Virus record (IMG/VR): IMGVR_UViG_3300050131_000122
Coordinates: 1-31,305 of that record
Reading direction: 5' to 3' (one strand)
Length of the DNA: 31,305 bases
Source: a virus
The notes beneath the pieces were generated by a model. The model made no database searches. It saw only the letters and a list, made by a program, of their open reading frames with translations, and had not been told where the DNA came from. Within the stretch, counting starts at the first letter, position 1, and every line of letters begins with the position of its first letter. Shown in pieces: positions 14,693-21,023 of this stretch. The position numbers were made by a program, and so were the translations under genes.

Positions 14693-14895
14693 AAGCACTA
14701 TGCGAAAATTGCCATCACGCGTACAAATTTCACTTTACAAGTGCGGGCGATCCGATGACGTGCGATGAGGAAGTCTTTTACGACCATGGTGACGATGCCG
14801 AATTTTTTGATACACCGGGTGCTGAATCAACTGCTGTGCTGTGTGGCTGCCCACAGTTTGTTTTGGTGACAGAGACCGATTATGGGTGTAGGTGA
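14680..14895 (+). CDS. Small Cys-rich protein
   Basis: 71 aa from GTG 14680, overlapping the UPF0489 gene by 13 nt; an earlier ATG (14581) would need a 112-nt overlap. ALCENCHHAYKFHF (CxxCHH) near the N-terminus plus CGC and a terminal Cys suggest a metal site. The centre is very acidic (CDEEVFYDHGDDAEFFD). The start is not certain because GAGG lies only 4 nt before the GTG. No family recognised. Confidence 0.5.
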   Translation: MLDLEALCENCHHAYKFHFTSAGDPMTCDEEVFYDHGDDAEFFDTPGAESTAVLCGCPQFVLVTETDYGCR

Positions 14896-14901
14896 TATAC
14901 C

Positions 14902-14929
14902 TTGACATTCACCACGATAGGTATAATAT
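14902..14929 (+). promoter_or_regulatory. Sigma70 promoter without the operator
   Basis: TTGACA (14902-14907) and TAATAT (14924-14929) with a 16-nt spacer; TATAAT at 14922 is an overlapping alternative with short spacing. It lacks the AATATT repeat found in the other promoters, so it may be constitutive. It drives the gene at 14988. Confidence 0.7.
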
Positions 14930-14987
14930 TTTGGGTGCGTGAAACAGGGCCAAGTTTCTAAATAAACCTAAGAAGAGGAGCAAGAAC

Positions 14988-15422
14988 ATGGCAAATAAAA
15001 CAGCAAAGAAAGCAAAAGTAAAAAAGACTCGTACATCCAGGGCAGACCGTGTGTTGGGCATCGCTTCCCCGAACTCTGTAGAGGGAAAGATACTGTCCGA
15101 TCTGAGCGACGGGAAGTTCCATAACCGTGCGGATTTCATGGAGTACCGCAAGCGTGAAAAAGACAGCATCGGTTATTTCCTGACCGTGCTCAAGCGCAAG
15201 AGTGCGAAAGCAGATCGTCCGTTCAAGCTGGAGCTGGAAAACGATGGCGAGAAAGTGAGGCTTGTATTTCTCGCAGCCAAGGGCAAGAACGGTGCATCTG
15301 CGAAGTCCACTGAGCCGGTACTTAAAGCCAAAGCCAAAGCCAAAGCCAAAGCGAAGGCCGCTGGTGCTGGTGCGGAAGTTTCACGAGCATCCGTGCAAGA
15401 CGTACCCGCGTCCGATGACTAA
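14988..15422 (+). CDS. Paralogous DNA-binding-like protein with Lys-Ala tail, copy A
   Basis: 144 aa, AGAGGAG 9 nt before the ATG. Lysine-rich N-terminus (KTAKKAKVKKTRTSR). A core of about 70 residues follows, VLGIASPNSVEGKILSDLSDGKFHNRADFMEYRKREKDSIGYFLTVLKRK, then KVRLVFL. A KAKAKAKAKAKA tail comes next, and the protein ends near VQDVP. The core and the VQDVP end recur in the protein at 19102. The core looks like a small winged-helix or histone-like fold with basic arms, which suggests DNA binding; not proven. Own promoter upstream and strong terminator downstream make it monocistronic, a sign of high expression. Confidence 0.78.
   Translation: MANKTAKKAKVKKTRTSRADRVLGIASPNSVEGKILSDLSDGKFHNRADFMEYRKREKDSIGYFLTVLKRKSAKADRPFKLELENDGEKVRLVFLAAKGKNGASAKSTEPVLKAKAKAKAKAKAAGAGAEVSRASVQDVPASDD
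15324..15359 (+). repeat. 6-nt tandem repeat (AAAGCC) in the copy A gene
   Basis: Four perfect AAAGCC units and two degenerate ones encode the Lys-Ala tail. Such an array is prone to copy-number change without loss of frame. The paralogue at 19102 lacks it. Confidence 0.85.
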
Positions 15423-15429
15423 CCCCCTC

Positions 15430-15476
15430 AGCATCTAGCCTGATCGAAAAACCTCAGGCTAGATGCTCTTTTTCTT
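15430..15476 (+). terminator. Rho-independent terminator
   Basis: AGCATCTAGCCTGA (15430-15443) and TCAGGCTAGATGCT (15454-15467) form a perfect 14-bp stem with a 10-nt loop, followed by CTTTTTCTT. It lies 8 nt after the stop of the gene at 14988. Confidence 0.95.
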
Positions 15477-15480
15477 ATCT

Positions 15481-15633
15481 AACCTCAAGAAAACAATAGT
15501 TTTAATGTAAAACAAGCCTTTTCCAGATGTGTTTTGCTATAGAAGTGCTCATAAGTAGCGGGAAATCGACGGGAAACAGCGTTCCTGTGCATCCTGGGAA
15601 CGAGTTAGAACACGATTCCTGTATCATGGAGTT
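15481..15633 (+). other. Intergenic region with short repeats, promoter not identified
   Basis: After the terminator there is an AT-rich stretch. Then come CGGGAAA twice (15559-15565 and 15570-15576), and GTTCC/GGAAC complements at 15581-15585 and 15597-15601. TTCCTGT is followed by a related TTCCTGTATCATGG just before the next gene. No convincing -35/-10 pair was found, although a promoter is expected here after the terminator. Confidence 0.4.
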
Positions 15634-15843
15634 ATGATGCGCAAGGCTCAGACTTCGCGCCCGCGACAATTACGAAAAATCTATCTTGGAAAAGTTTATG
15701 AATTGCTGTATGACGAGCTGGGCGGTTGGTACTGTATTACCTCAGCCAGTGTCCTACCTGGGACGGAAGGACACGATGTGACGGTTACGAATCTGAGCCT
15801 CGTGACTGTCCGCACCGCCCTTAAATTTCTAGTAAGTTGGTAA
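15634..15843 (+). CDS. Small hypothetical beta-rich protein
   Basis: 69 aa (ATG 15634; ATG 15637 has better spacing from GGAG). Basic start (RKAQTSRPRQLRKIYLG), then strands KVYELLYDELGGWYCITSASV and DVTVTNLSLVTVRTALKFL. It resembles a small single-domain barrel. Its stop codon is the first triplet of the 33-nt repeat described at 15841. Confidence 0.6.
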   Translation: MMRKAQTSRPRQLRKIYLGKVYELLYDELGGWYCITSASVLPGTEGHDVTVTNLSLVTVRTALKFLVSW

Positions 15844-15873
15844 AATCTAAACCGTGAGGAGTAGGGTTATGAA
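15841..15873 (+). repeat. 33-nt repeat, copy 1 (stop codon, Shine-Dalgarno and start codon)
   Basis: Matches 19867-19899 at 30 of 33 positions. It spans the TAA of the upstream gene, CGTGAGGAGTAGG and the ATG of the next gene. Confidence 0.85.
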
Positions 15874-16357
15874 AACGAAACAAGAAAAAGAAGTTCAAAT
15901 ACGAAGCGAAATTCGACTTGAGCAGTTGTGCCCACATCATGAAGAAGATGAAGGCATCGCTATGAGGATGCCGGTAATTCTTAAATGGGGTGGCAGCGAC
16001 TGTGGCCTGTTGATAAACCAAGTTGGTGAACCCTATTGCGACGAATGCGACGGTGAAAATGCCAAAGACCACTTTGAGGATAACACGGACACTGACCTTG
16101 CCTTCATGCTCGGCAAGAAAGACTTTGAAGCAATCGCCGAAATTATTTCAGAAAAATTACGGTTACATGACCAAGGAAAGTCGGAAATACGATTGAATCG
16201 TCTTGTGGAGACTTTGGAAAACAAATTGGATGAACTTAGAGACTCTATTGAAGACTGGACGGACTCTGATATTCGAGATGGTCTCCTTTCGGCTGTAACT
16301 GAAGCATTGAAACCCATGATGAAAAGAAGGGGAGAAAGAAATGAAGAGCAAGTTTAG
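15869..16357 (+). CDS. Hypothetical protein with Cys/His knuckles and acidic coiled coil
   Basis: 162 aa from ATG 15869, GAGGAG 7 nt before it. LCPHHEEDEG and YCDECDGEN (Cys/His pairs) lie in the first 60 residues and may bind zinc. From about residue 85 the protein is helical and highly charged (IAEIISEKLRLH, RLVETLENKLDELRDSIEDW), likely a coiled-coil oligomer. No family recognised. Its last 17 nt overlap the next gene. Confidence 0.68.
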   Translation: MKTKQEKEVQIRSEIRLEQLCPHHEEDEGIAMRMPVILKWGGSDCGLLINQVGEPYCDECDGENAKDHFEDNTDTDLAFMLGKKDFEAIAEIISEKLRLHDQGKSEIRLNRLVETLENKLDELRDSIEDWTDSDIRDGLLSAVTEALKPMMKRRGERNEEQV

Positions 16358-16556
16358 CGTAGGGCAAGTAGTAAAAAATGCTTACGCTCAGTTTGGTTGG
16401 GTTAAGCGTATTGACGTTAAGGATGGAAAGATTTGGGTCGAGTTGGAGGGCGATATGTGGCCAATAAAGTACCCCGAGTCCACATTGAAGGGCCTGACCG
16501 ACAAGGAGAAAGGCGTTCAAAATGACAGAAAACTACTCAATCGAAAATCTGCATGA
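16341..16556 (+). CDS. Small SH3-like hypothetical protein
   Basis: 71 aa, AGGGGAG upstream of the ATG. KFSVGQVVKNAYAQFGWVKRIDVKDGKIWVELEGDMWPIKYPESTLKGL alternates strands as in SH3/Tudor-like phage proteins ('xVGqVV...GWVkrI...kiwVelE...'). The C-terminus overlaps the next gene by 35 nt and is basic. Function unknown. Confidence 0.65.
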   Translation: MKSKFSVGQVVKNAYAQFGWVKRIDVKDGKIWVELEGDMWPIKYPESTLKGLTDKEKGVQNDRKLLNRKSA

Positions 16557-16722
16557 TGAATGCTGGGTATTGCTGCTGACAATCACGAAGGCGTTTTTGC
16601 TGCTTATTGTGCTACCACTTGCGTTCTTTACCGAACGATTGGCACAACTGTCCGCGTGGCTCGTGCGGTACGTTGAAGACTATCAGCCCATCGTGCCTAG
16701 TGTATTCGAACGGGAGAAATAA
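16522..16722 (+). CDS. Single-pass membrane protein
   Basis: 66 aa. AAGGAGAAAGG precedes the ATG. MTENYSIENLHDEC is acidic, then WVLLLTITKAFLLLIVLPLAFF is a membrane helix, then an amphipathic C-terminal tail (RLAQLSAWLVRYVEDYQ). One helix and a soluble tail could suit a holin-like or host-membrane modifier role, but there is no lysin nearby to support that. Confidence 0.62.
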   Translation: MTENYSIENLHDECWVLLLTITKAFLLLIVLPLAFFTERLAQLSAWLVRYVEDYQPIVPSVFEREK

Positions 16723-16746
16723 ATTTTCTACGTGAGGATGATGACA

Positions 16747-17397
16747 ATGATGAGGAAGAGGGTAACTGTACAAGATTGTCCTTGGGTTCATGACGATTTG
16801 ATGGGAATACAAGAAGACGAACGCATACATGAGGAATGGCAACGGAAAGCCTCAGTAACGCGTGAAAAGGCTAGGCAGTACCGGCAAAAGAAAAAGGATC
16901 GGTTGGAAAGACTCAGTTGTTATTTGAAACTCGCATGCCGCATTGCTTGTGAGCCTTTTACTAAACCCCCAACTTTTAAGCAGCTTACAAAAGACACTAT
17001 TGAGTATGATGCTTTGTGTATGGCTGTGCTCTCAGGTCTTGATGGACTGACGCGTGTTGAGCGGAAGGTTATCGTGCTGCGCTTTGGACTTCTCAATGGA
17101 AAGGTACTGACACTTGACGAGACCGGTTCACATATCAGGAGCAGGCATCCGGATGCGCCAAAAGAGGGTGTCGTGAAGGTGGTAGTAAAATATTACGACG
17201 GTTATGACCATATTGGTGACCAACCTAAATTTGTTGAAAAAGTTCAGACTATAGGGCCGACCATTACCAAGGAGCGTGTTCGGCAGATTGAGGCAAAAGC
17301 TTTGCGTAAACTCAGGCGTCCGAGTAGAGGCGGTCGCGCTATTTTGTTCTGTGTGACTAGGTTGCGATTAGGGAGGCTAAATGAGGGCCTTATTTGA
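16747..17397 (+). CDS. Sigma70 region 4-like protein with split helix-turn-helix
   Basis: 216 aa from ATG 16747 (GAGG 9 nt before; other Mets at 16738, 16741 and 16750 are in frame). Residues about 97-130 (LDGLTRVERKVIVLRFGLLNGKVLTLDETGSHI) match the start of region 4.2. Residues 173-194 (ITKERVRQIEAKALRKLRRPSR) match its recognition helix and the ending of primary sigma factors. About 42 residues (131-172) lie between these halves where sigma factors have only a few. Region 2, the -10 recognition domain, is absent. It could be an anti-host or late-gene transcription factor that contacts RNA polymerase. The N-terminal 70 residues are basic. The end overlaps the next gene by 17 nt. Confidence 0.78.
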   Translation: MMRKRVTVQDCPWVHDDLMGIQEDERIHEEWQRKASVTREKARQYRQKKKDRLERLSCYLKLACRIACEPFTKPPTFKQLTKDTIEYDALCMAVLSGLDGLTRVERKVIVLRFGLLNGKVLTLDETGSHIRSRHPDAPKEGVVKVVVKYYDGYDHIGDQPKFVEKVQTIGPTITKERVRQIEAKALRKLRRPSRGGRAILFCVTRLRLGRLNEGLI

Positions 17398-18304
17398 ATC
17401 CCACAATCTCATAGGTGACGCACTTTGCATATCAGCCGCATTGCGTGCCTGGCACCGCAGTCATCCCGAGTATGAAATCGACATGCTAACGGACAACAAC
17501 GCAGTGGCGGAACTATACCGTGGAATGGGTGTGCCACTGAAAGTTGTATTTGGTAGAATGGACGAGGTAAAAGTTGCTTACATCGGGCTCCCGAAGGTTC
17601 CTGTCACGATTGAATACGACTTCGAATTCAATTTCAACGTAAACAAGGCCTTTGAGATTTGCAATCAAAAGAAGTGCCACTTGGCACAGGGCTATGCAGA
17701 TTTGCTCGGTGTCAAACTTGGCGATTCTGCGGCAGACCTAGGGCCATTTTACGACCCGCCATACAATGAGGAGGACAACGAATGGGTATCCCGAGTTCCG
17801 CAAGACGCAATTTTGATTGCACCGTTTTCACGGTCGTGTTCGAGTCACGATGGCAAACCGCCGAACAAGTGCCTGCCGTGGGTAAAGTGGAAGCCAATTC
17901 TGCGCTTTCTACGGACACTCAACAAACCGATTCGCGTAACTGGAAGCGCAGACGAACGGGCAGACGAACTAGGTTTTTCTGAGGAAGAATACCTTACTGG
18001 GATGCCGCTGCGAGCACTTGCCCGGGCGATGAAAGAGCACAGGATTTACCTAGCTGTGACTGTAGATAACGGCCTGTCGCATCTTGCAGGATCACAAAAA
18101 GTACCGCAGATTCTTTATTACCCGATGTGTCTTGGACTGCACTATGCGTGTCCATGGTCCAATCCATTCGTGATGCCGATCCACGTCGATCCAGCAGTCG
18201 CGGAGCCGGCGCAAATTGTGTGGAGCACAAAACAGGCGTTTACCATGCTGGAAGAAATGCGCGTACCAGGGAGTGCGTGGACGGCGCTCGATAATGAAAA
18301 ATAG
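17381..18304 (+). CDS. GT9/heptosyltransferase-like glycosyltransferase
   Basis: 307 aa, AGGGAGG upstream of the ATG. The N-terminus MRALFESHNLIGDALCISAALRAWHRSHP matches GT9 openings ('h-x-x-x-x-L-G-D-x-[IVL]-x-[TS]-x-x-h-x-x-L'). The C-terminal domain has ILIAPFSRSCSS, PIRVTGSADERAD (sensor of the nucleotide sugar) and the GT9 motif VTVDNGLSHLAGSQKVPQILYYP with the conserved DNGLSHLA. It would transfer a sugar from a nucleotide donor in the cytoplasm. It is more canonical than the GT9-like protein at 2953 and lies alone, 14 kb away, behind the sigma-like gene. Confidence 0.85.
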   Translation: MRALFESHNLIGDALCISAALRAWHRSHPEYEIDMLTDNNAVAELYRGMGVPLKVVFGRMDEVKVAYIGLPKVPVTIEYDFEFNFNVNKAFEICNQKKCHLAQGYADLLGVKLGDSAADLGPFYDPPYNEEDNEWVSRVPQDAILIAPFSRSCSSHDGKPPNKCLPWVKWKPILRFLRTLNKPIRVTGSADERADELGFSEEEYLTGMPLRALARAMKEHRIYLAVTVDNGLSHLAGSQKVPQILYYPMCLGLHYACPWSNPFVMPIHVDPAVAEPAQIVWSTKQAFTMLEEMRVPGSAWTALDNEK

Positions 18305-18308
18305 GCAC

Positions 18309-18337
18309 TTGACAATATTGTGCGAATATTGTATATT
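18309..18337 (+). promoter_or_regulatory. Sigma70 promoter with perfect operator
   Basis: TTGACA (18309-18314), 17-nt spacer, TATATT (18332-18337). The spacer holds CAATATTGTGCGAATATTG (18313-18331), a perfect 7-5-7 inverted repeat. This is the best copy of the operator and defines its consensus. Confidence 0.9.
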
Positions 18338-18373
18338 GAGTGTGTAAGTAATCTCTGTGAGGAGGACGATTCG

Positions 18374-18727
18374 ATGAAATACCTAGACCAAGAGCAAGTG
18401 ACACGTTACGCACAGATTGCTGCCGAGATCAAGAAATTGGAAGAGCAGAAGTCTGTGTTGCGGGAAGAGCTGATTGCCGGGTTCAAAGAGGGCCTCAAAT
18501 GTCCAAGTCGCGGGCCGTATCTGTTGACCCTGACTTACCAAGAACGCCGGACGATTTCATGGAAAGATGAATTCGTTAAACTCGCCAAGGATCAGCTTGG
18601 CAAAGCATGGCGGAAATACCAACTGAGCATCGAAAACGAAGCGCCCGTTGTCCACACGCCGATGCTGCTGCCCGCTGTCAACCCCGACTATGAAGCCGAA
18701 GCAATGGCGAAGCGAGGTGCGGCATGA
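18374..18727 (+). CDS. Hypothetical protein, operator-controlled
   Basis: 117 aa from ATG 18374, GAGGAGG 10 nt before; a start at 18320 would lie within the promoter. The N-terminal helix YAQIAAEIKKLEEQKSVLREELIAGFKEG is a coiled coil. Then YLLTLTYQERRTISWKDEFVKLAKDQLG and a proline-rich C-terminus (APVVHTPMLLPAVNP). This layout (short coiled coil followed by a beta/alpha unit with 'rtISWKdef') occurs in phage proteins near recombination genes, by memory only. Stop overlaps the next ATG (ATGA). Confidence 0.7.
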   Translation: MKYLDQEQVTRYAQIAAEIKKLEEQKSVLREELIAGFKEGLKCPSRGPYLLTLTYQERRTISWKDEFVKLAKDQLGKAWRKYQLSIENEAPVVHTPMLLPAVNPDYEAEAMAKRGAA

Positions 18728-18996
18728 AAACGGTTCCGATTGAAAAAGCACCGCCTGAATTGCTTGACGAAAATAAACTGGCTGAACGGCTTGACGAAGC
18801 ACTGGAAAGACTCCGGTCGGCTGAATCTATGATAGGTACACCCCACACCAATATGTTTATGGACGCCGCCGCGCCGGAACACCGACTCCGTTGGCTCAGG
18901 GAAACCCGTGCACTCCTGAAAGTTAATGGGGTTGAGCCAGAAAATCTTGATGGTCCTTGGCATACTGAGGATAAGGCGAAGCGTGGTGCCACATGA
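18724..18996 (+). CDS. Hypothetical helical protein
   Basis: 90 aa, ATGA overlap. ENKLAERLDEALERLRSAESM is a charged helix, followed by HTNMFMDAAAPEHRLRWLRETRALLKVNG. No motif of known family. The stop overlaps the next small gene by 4 nt, so translation is probably coupled along 18374-19097. Confidence 0.62.
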   Translation: MKTVPIEKAPPELLDENKLAERLDEALERLRSAESMIGTPHTNMFMDAAAPEHRLRWLRETRALLKVNGVEPENLDGPWHTEDKAKRGAT

Positions 18997-19097
18997 CATT
19001 CTTTAGGGCACACATATTTCTTTGGGCTGTATTAGTTCTTTCGGCCATATTATCGGTAGACTACGCCTGTGTTCTCTGGAGGAAGAAACAAGACTAA
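18993..19097 (+). CDS. 34-aa membrane microprotein
   Basis: MTFFRAHIFLWAVLVLSAILSVDYACVLWRKKQD: one membrane helix with a basic end, starting in an ATGA overlap and ending 4 nt before the next ATG. The positive C-terminus suggests N-out/C-in topology. Very short; supported by coupling, hydrophobicity and tight fit between neighbours. Confidence 0.5.
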   Translation: MTFFRAHIFLWAVLVLSAILSVDYACVLWRKKQD

Positions 19098-19101
19098 CGA
19101 T

Positions 19102-19620
19102 ATGGCACAACTAACCCAAGCTGACCAAACGCAACTGAAAGCACGTGGCATATACGTAAGTGAGCGCTGCGACCGTTCGGGCTGCAAAAATATAATCTCC
19201 TATGTAAGCTTTCTCGGTCGCCGTTCCGGTGCCGTCTTCTGCTCCCGCGAGTGCCGGGACTCGGAAGAGCCTATGACCAAGATTAAGATACGTGAGCCGA
19301 AAGAGCCACCCGCTGAACAAATCGTTAAAGCGAAGTCTGATATGGTGCTGGGGATCGCACGGCCTGGCACGATGCCTGAGAAAATGTTGTCCGTGATGCT
19401 CGACGAGAAATGGCACGTGAAGGACAGTTTCAAAAAGTATAAGAATCGCGCAAAAGACAGCGTTGGTTATTTCTTAACCGTATTGGGGCGGACAGGTTCG
19501 AAAGCGGAACGCCCGTTCAAGATCGAAACGAACGGAGACAAAGTAAGGCTTGTGTTTCTTAGCAAGAATGGCAGTACAGCAAAAGTTGTCGTGCAAGATG
19601 TACCAGTAGCTGAAGCGTGA
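19102..19620 (+). CDS. Paralogous protein with N-terminal zinc finger, copy B
   Basis: 172 aa from ATG 19102; GGAGGAAG lies 18 nt before it, farther than usual, and an in-frame GTG at 19069 would run through that site. Residues about 20-60 hold a zinc finger, CDRSGCKN then FCSRECRD. Residues about 85-172 match copy A (14988): VLGIA, RAKDSVGYFLTVLGRTGSKAERPFK, DKVRLVFL and a VQDVP ending. It lacks the Lys-Ala tail. This is a domain re-use event: the same core joined once to a basic tail and once to a zinc finger. Confidence 0.75.
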   Translation: MAQLTQADQTQLKARGIYVSERCDRSGCKNIISYVSFLGRRSGAVFCSRECRDSEEPMTKIKIREPKEPPAEQIVKAKSDMVLGIARPGTMPEKMLSVMLDEKWHVKDSFKKYKNRAKDSVGYFLTVLGRTGSKAERPFKIETNGDKVRLVFLSKNGSTAKVVVQDVPVAEA

Positions 19621-19625
19621 GGATC

Positions 19626-19883
19626 ATGGGAAACTATAAGGGAACGAAGGTTTATGCGACGAAGAAAGAGGCCGCTGAAAGTTTGAGACTCTGGAAGAAG
19701 GCGGTGTTTATTGGTCTGAACCTGGAAGTTATGGGTACAGATGATGCACTCGATGCATTGGATTTGGCCATTAAGTATCATGAAGCAATCGCACTTAAAC
19801 ACAGGTTGCCCAAAATTAATGGTTATTACGGGTTGAGCACGAAAACTAGGGAGTTCTTGGTAGCAGTAAAATCTAAAACGTGA
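19626..19883 (+). CDS. Hypothetical helical protein
   Basis: 85 aa from ATG 19626; GAGG sits just 3 nt before, so an upstream GTG (19617) is an alternative. KVYATKKEAAESLRLWKKAVFIG is a helix, followed by LDLAIKYHEAIALKHRLPK and a short C-terminus. The frame runs through the 33-nt repeat (read as VKSKT-stop). No family recognised. Confidence 0.6.
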   Translation: MGNYKGTKVYATKKEAAESLRLWKKAVFIGLNLEVMGTDDALDALDLAIKYHEAIALKHRLPKINGYYGLSTKTREFLVAVKSKT

Positions 19884-19899
19884 GGAGTAGGATAATGAA
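19867..19899 (+). repeat. 33-nt repeat, copy 2
   Basis: 30 of 33 positions match 15841-15873. Here the first half is translated as the end of the gene at 19626, and the second half gives CGTGAGGAGTAGG and the next start codon. Confidence 0.85.
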
Positions 19900-20278
19900 G
19901 CAGATTATTTTGCTGGAGGACCACGAAGTAGCACGCTTGCAGAAAGGCAAGACCCTAATGATTACTACGGCAGCGGGCGATGTCGGACTGCAATTCCTGA
20001 CCAGAAATGGTTTCAATCATGACGCGGAAGCAGAGAAATCAAGCAAGTCTCTGCGTTGCGATGTATGCGGCGCAATGGAGGGAGCACACGGACCATTTCT
20101 CAGTAAAGCATCTTTAAGTGCACACAAGCGGGAAGCCCATTCCAAGAACACCCCACGCCCCGCGTTACGCTGCGATGTCTGCAATACAACTACCGACAAG
20201 CATGGCAAACCATTCAAGTCGCCCATGTCGTTGTCCATCCACCGCAGGAAGATGCACTCGGGGGTGAAACATGCGTAG
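19895..20278 (+). CDS. Protein with two C2H2-type zinc fingers
   Basis: 127 aa from ATG 19895 (GAGGAG 8 nt before). After an N-terminal strand/helix unit (about 1-45), two similar fingers follow. LRCDVCGAMEGAHGPFLSKASLSAHKREAH is the first and LRCDVCNTTTDKHGKPFKSPMSLSIHRRKMH the second. Both fit C-x2-C-x(16-18)-H-x4-H with a hydrophobic core and basic helix, close to eukaryote-like C2H2 fingers. A DNA-binding regulator is a fair inference. The fingers look like an internal duplication. Confidence 0.8.
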   Translation: MKQIILLEDHEVARLQKGKTLMITTAAGDVGLQFLTRNGFNHDAEAEKSSKSLRCDVCGAMEGAHGPFLSKASLSAHKREAHSKNTPRPALRCDVCNTTTDKHGKPFKSPMSLSIHRRKMHSGVKHA

Positions 20279-20495
20279 AAAGCCTGACCGACAATGTAGC
20301 CGCTGTGGCAAGACCTACTTCCGCTCGAACCGTTTACGGCTGTGGACGCGTGTGAATCCCGGCCATCGTGACGGTTGGGGCAAAGACGATGTGAAACTGT
20401 GCACGAATTGCATGAGTCAGAACGCCGCAAAGAGTGCAGTACGGCTTGTCTCTGCCCGCATCGTGGAGATTGATATGCGCAAGATAGCTTCATGA
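20271..20495 (+). CDS. Zinc-ribbon basic protein
   Basis: 74 aa overlapping the C2H2 gene by 8 nt, GGGGGTG upstream. CSRCGKTYF (CxxC) and CTNC (CxxC) about 33 residues apart form a zinc ribbon; many Arg/Lys residues. The stop shares ATGA with the next start. Function unknown. Confidence 0.65.
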   Translation: MRRKPDRQCSRCGKTYFRSNRLRLWTRVNPGHRDGWGKDDVKLCTNCMSQNAAKSAVRLVSARIVEIDMRKIAS

Positions 20496-20683
20496 AGCCA
20501 ATCCGATACCGCGTGCTGCTCGCAGAGCAATTGTCCAAAGCCGACAAGCTGACTATCTCGGCGAAAATCAGCACGCTGTCTTCGGGCCCCGAAGGAGCGC
20601 GAAATGAATACAGTGTTAGCAATTCTATGTTTTATTATGTCTATTGCTGTCATTGCTCATTCTTTCTGGGAAAAGAGCTATGA
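20492..20683 (+). CDS. Small hypothetical protein, uncertain
   Basis: 63 aa in the ATGA overlap. The first 38 residues (MKPIRYRVLLAEQLSKADKL...) look protein-like. The last 25 (Cys/Tyr/Phe-rich) run through the start of the membrane microprotein at 20604 in another frame. The gene may be real with a non-conserved tail, or a frameshift may have lengthened it. Confidence 0.4.
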   Translation: MKPIRYRVLLAEQLSKADKLTISAKISTLSSGPEGARNEYSVSNSMFYYVYCCHCSFFLGKEL

Positions 20684-20747
20684 TCCATCCACCTCTTTTT
20701 TGTGGTACACAGCAGGTGTGTTTTGGTTGAGTAGAGATTCCAAGTGA
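20604..20747 (+). CDS. Membrane microprotein
   Basis: 47 aa, GAAGGAG 7 nt before the ATG. MNTVLAILCFIMSIAVIAHSFW is a membrane helix or signal-like segment, then EKSYDPSTSFLWYTAGVFWLSRDSK. The good ribosome binding site argues for this frame over the overlapping one. Its TGA forms part of the GTGAGGAGG site of the next gene. Confidence 0.62.
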   Translation: MNTVLAILCFIMSIAVIAHSFWEKSYDPSTSFLWYTAGVFWLSRDSK

Positions 20748-20757
20748 GGAGGAAGAC

Positions 20758-21009
20758 ATGGTGACGTGTACTGAATGTGGTGGTGAGATTGAGGACGCGA
20801 AGTACATAGCCGCCCGTTTTGAGTATCGGGCGGGTTTGGCATTCTTTTGGGCTTGTGAACACTATCCTGCCAAGTACGCACCCGTGCGGCTTGCTGGTAA
20901 ACACTGTATCGAGTCGTACTGCGAACAGCATCCGCAGTACTATAGTGAGGTTATCAAACTGATGAGCGAGTACGAGCCCGAGTGCTCGCATGCACGTTCT
21001 GTGAACTAA
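20758..21009 (+). CDS. Small Cys-rich protein
   Basis: 83 aa, GAGGAGG 6 nt before the ATG. CTECGGEI (CxxC) at the start, then ACEHYP, GKHCIESYCEQH and ECSH. The pattern CTECGGEIED recalls zinc-ribbon proteins that read 'C.yCGk.I.......f'. A metal site is likely; function unknown. Confidence 0.66.
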   Translation: MVTCTECGGEIEDAKYIAARFEYRAGLAFFWACEHYPAKYAPVRLAGKHCIESYCEQHPQYYSEVIKLMSEYEPECSHARSVN

Positions 21010-21023
21010 CGAAAAGAGGTACT

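Noticed and set aside
15324-15359. CRISPR-like array from the tandem repeat
   Set aside because: Units are 6 nt without spacers and encode Lys-Ala; this is a coding microsatellite.
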